Of a stretch of DNA of 6,572 nucleotides, positions 6,344-6,572 are shown one piece after another. The stretch comes from an uncultured Corynebacterium sp. (GTDB lineage: Bacteria; Actinomycetota; Actinomycetes; Mycobacteriales; Mycobacteriaceae). Location of the stretch: contig NZ_CAMIGN010000024.1 of NCBI RefSeq assembly GCF_946221935.1, positions 1-6,572 of the forward strand, in the 5' to 3' direction. The position numbers and the translations under genes were made by a program. The notes beneath the pieces were generated by a model. The model was not told the DNA's origin. It searched no databases and was given only the letters and a program-made list of their open reading frames with translations. Each line of letters starts with the position of its first letter. Within the stretch, counting starts at the first letter, position 1.

Positions 6344-6572
6344 AACGGTGCGCCGGTGTTCAGCACTGAGGCCCTGGCGGGCTCGAGCGAGGTCTTTGAT
6401 CACCGCGTTGATGCCGACTTCGAGGGTATTTGCCGTCGATTTCAGGACCGGTGGAATCGCATCATCACTGGGGGCGAGGCCCTGTGTGATGGTGAGGTAG
6501 TTAAAAAGGTGACCGCGACGGTACACCCTATTGTTACGCTGGTTTGACGCGGAATGTTTCCTGTAAAATAGG
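6344..6572 (-). pseudogene. IS256/IS1249-type transposase, truncated 3' fragment (continues past window edge)
   Basis: The minus-strand frame is open from the window edge to about 6344 and encodes the C-terminal part of a mutator/IS256-class transposase. Recognisable blocks are RRGHLFNYL, then STANTLEVGINAVIKDLARA and RQGLSAEHRR. They correspond to the family pattern TxNxxEGGINAxIKxLLRxHRGL as found in corynebacterial IS1249-like elements. The Glu encoded at 6419-6421 is probably the acidic residue of the DDE triad. One notable change is EVG where the family usually has EGG. After HRRT (about 6347) the expected EWWLYLH-type continuation is lost and the frame runs into unrelated sequence, so the insertion sequence has lost its end here. 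Whether the N-terminal part is intact lies outside the window. Confidence 0.72.

Noticed and set aside
6296..6547. Plus-strand frame of 83 codons opposite the transposase remnant
   Set aside because: It is the antisense of the recognisable IS256-type motif block.
1..6572. CRISPR array, tRNA or rRNA genes
   Set aside because: No regularly spaced direct repeats, cloverleaf-like sequence with a T-arm motif, or rRNA signature was seen on either strand.

Overview
The window reads as a high-GC actinobacterial chromosome, most likely Corynebacterium. The left half carries the order rplQ - truA - eccB, with a mycP-type gene converging on eccB. That order is typical of the ribosomal-protein/ESX-4-like type VII secretion neighbourhood in corynebacteria and relatives. 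L17 with an acidic Ala/Glu tail and a TAGCAT/TAGCCT style of -10 element also fit.

Layout: (1) 2-244, the 3' end of rplQ (ribosomal protein L17), closed by a strong hairpin terminator. (2) truA, tRNA pseudouridine synthase. (3) eccB, the single-pass membrane core subunit of a type VII secretion system, preceded by a possible promoter and a small dyad. (4) On the opposite strand, converging with and overlapping the end of eccB by 11 bp, the 3' two-thirds or less of a mycosin (MycP) serine protease gene. It keeps the catalytic Ser, the oxyanion Asn and the C-terminal membrane anchor. It is cut off around 3326, before the catalytic Asp and His. (5) About 3327-6343, foreign DNA dominated by one 898-codon gene. 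Its product has an N-terminal half I cannot assign to a domain, fused to a RecD/Dda-like SF1 helicase with a complete motif set. (6) From about 6344 to the window edge, the 3' end of an IS256/IS1249-type transposase gene, itself truncated.

The most interesting structure is that the helicase gene lies inside an imperfect inverted repeat of about 22 bp (3443-3464 and 6253-6273; 19 of 22 aligned columns identical on opposite strands). No recombinase lies between the repeats. This suggests a single-gene cargo cassette that landed in, or was left behind in, the mycosin gene. A stand-alone SF1 helicase with a large accessory N-terminus, in a mobile accessory slot, is a reasonable candidate for an antiviral or anti-mobile-element defence gene, but that role is inference.

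How the parts relate: rplQ and truA are translation housekeeping genes. eccB and mycP belong to one secretion system, and the arrangement implies that this strain has lost an intact mycosin at this locus. The helicase cassette and the transposase remnant are unrelated passengers that mark the site as an insertion or deletion hotspot.
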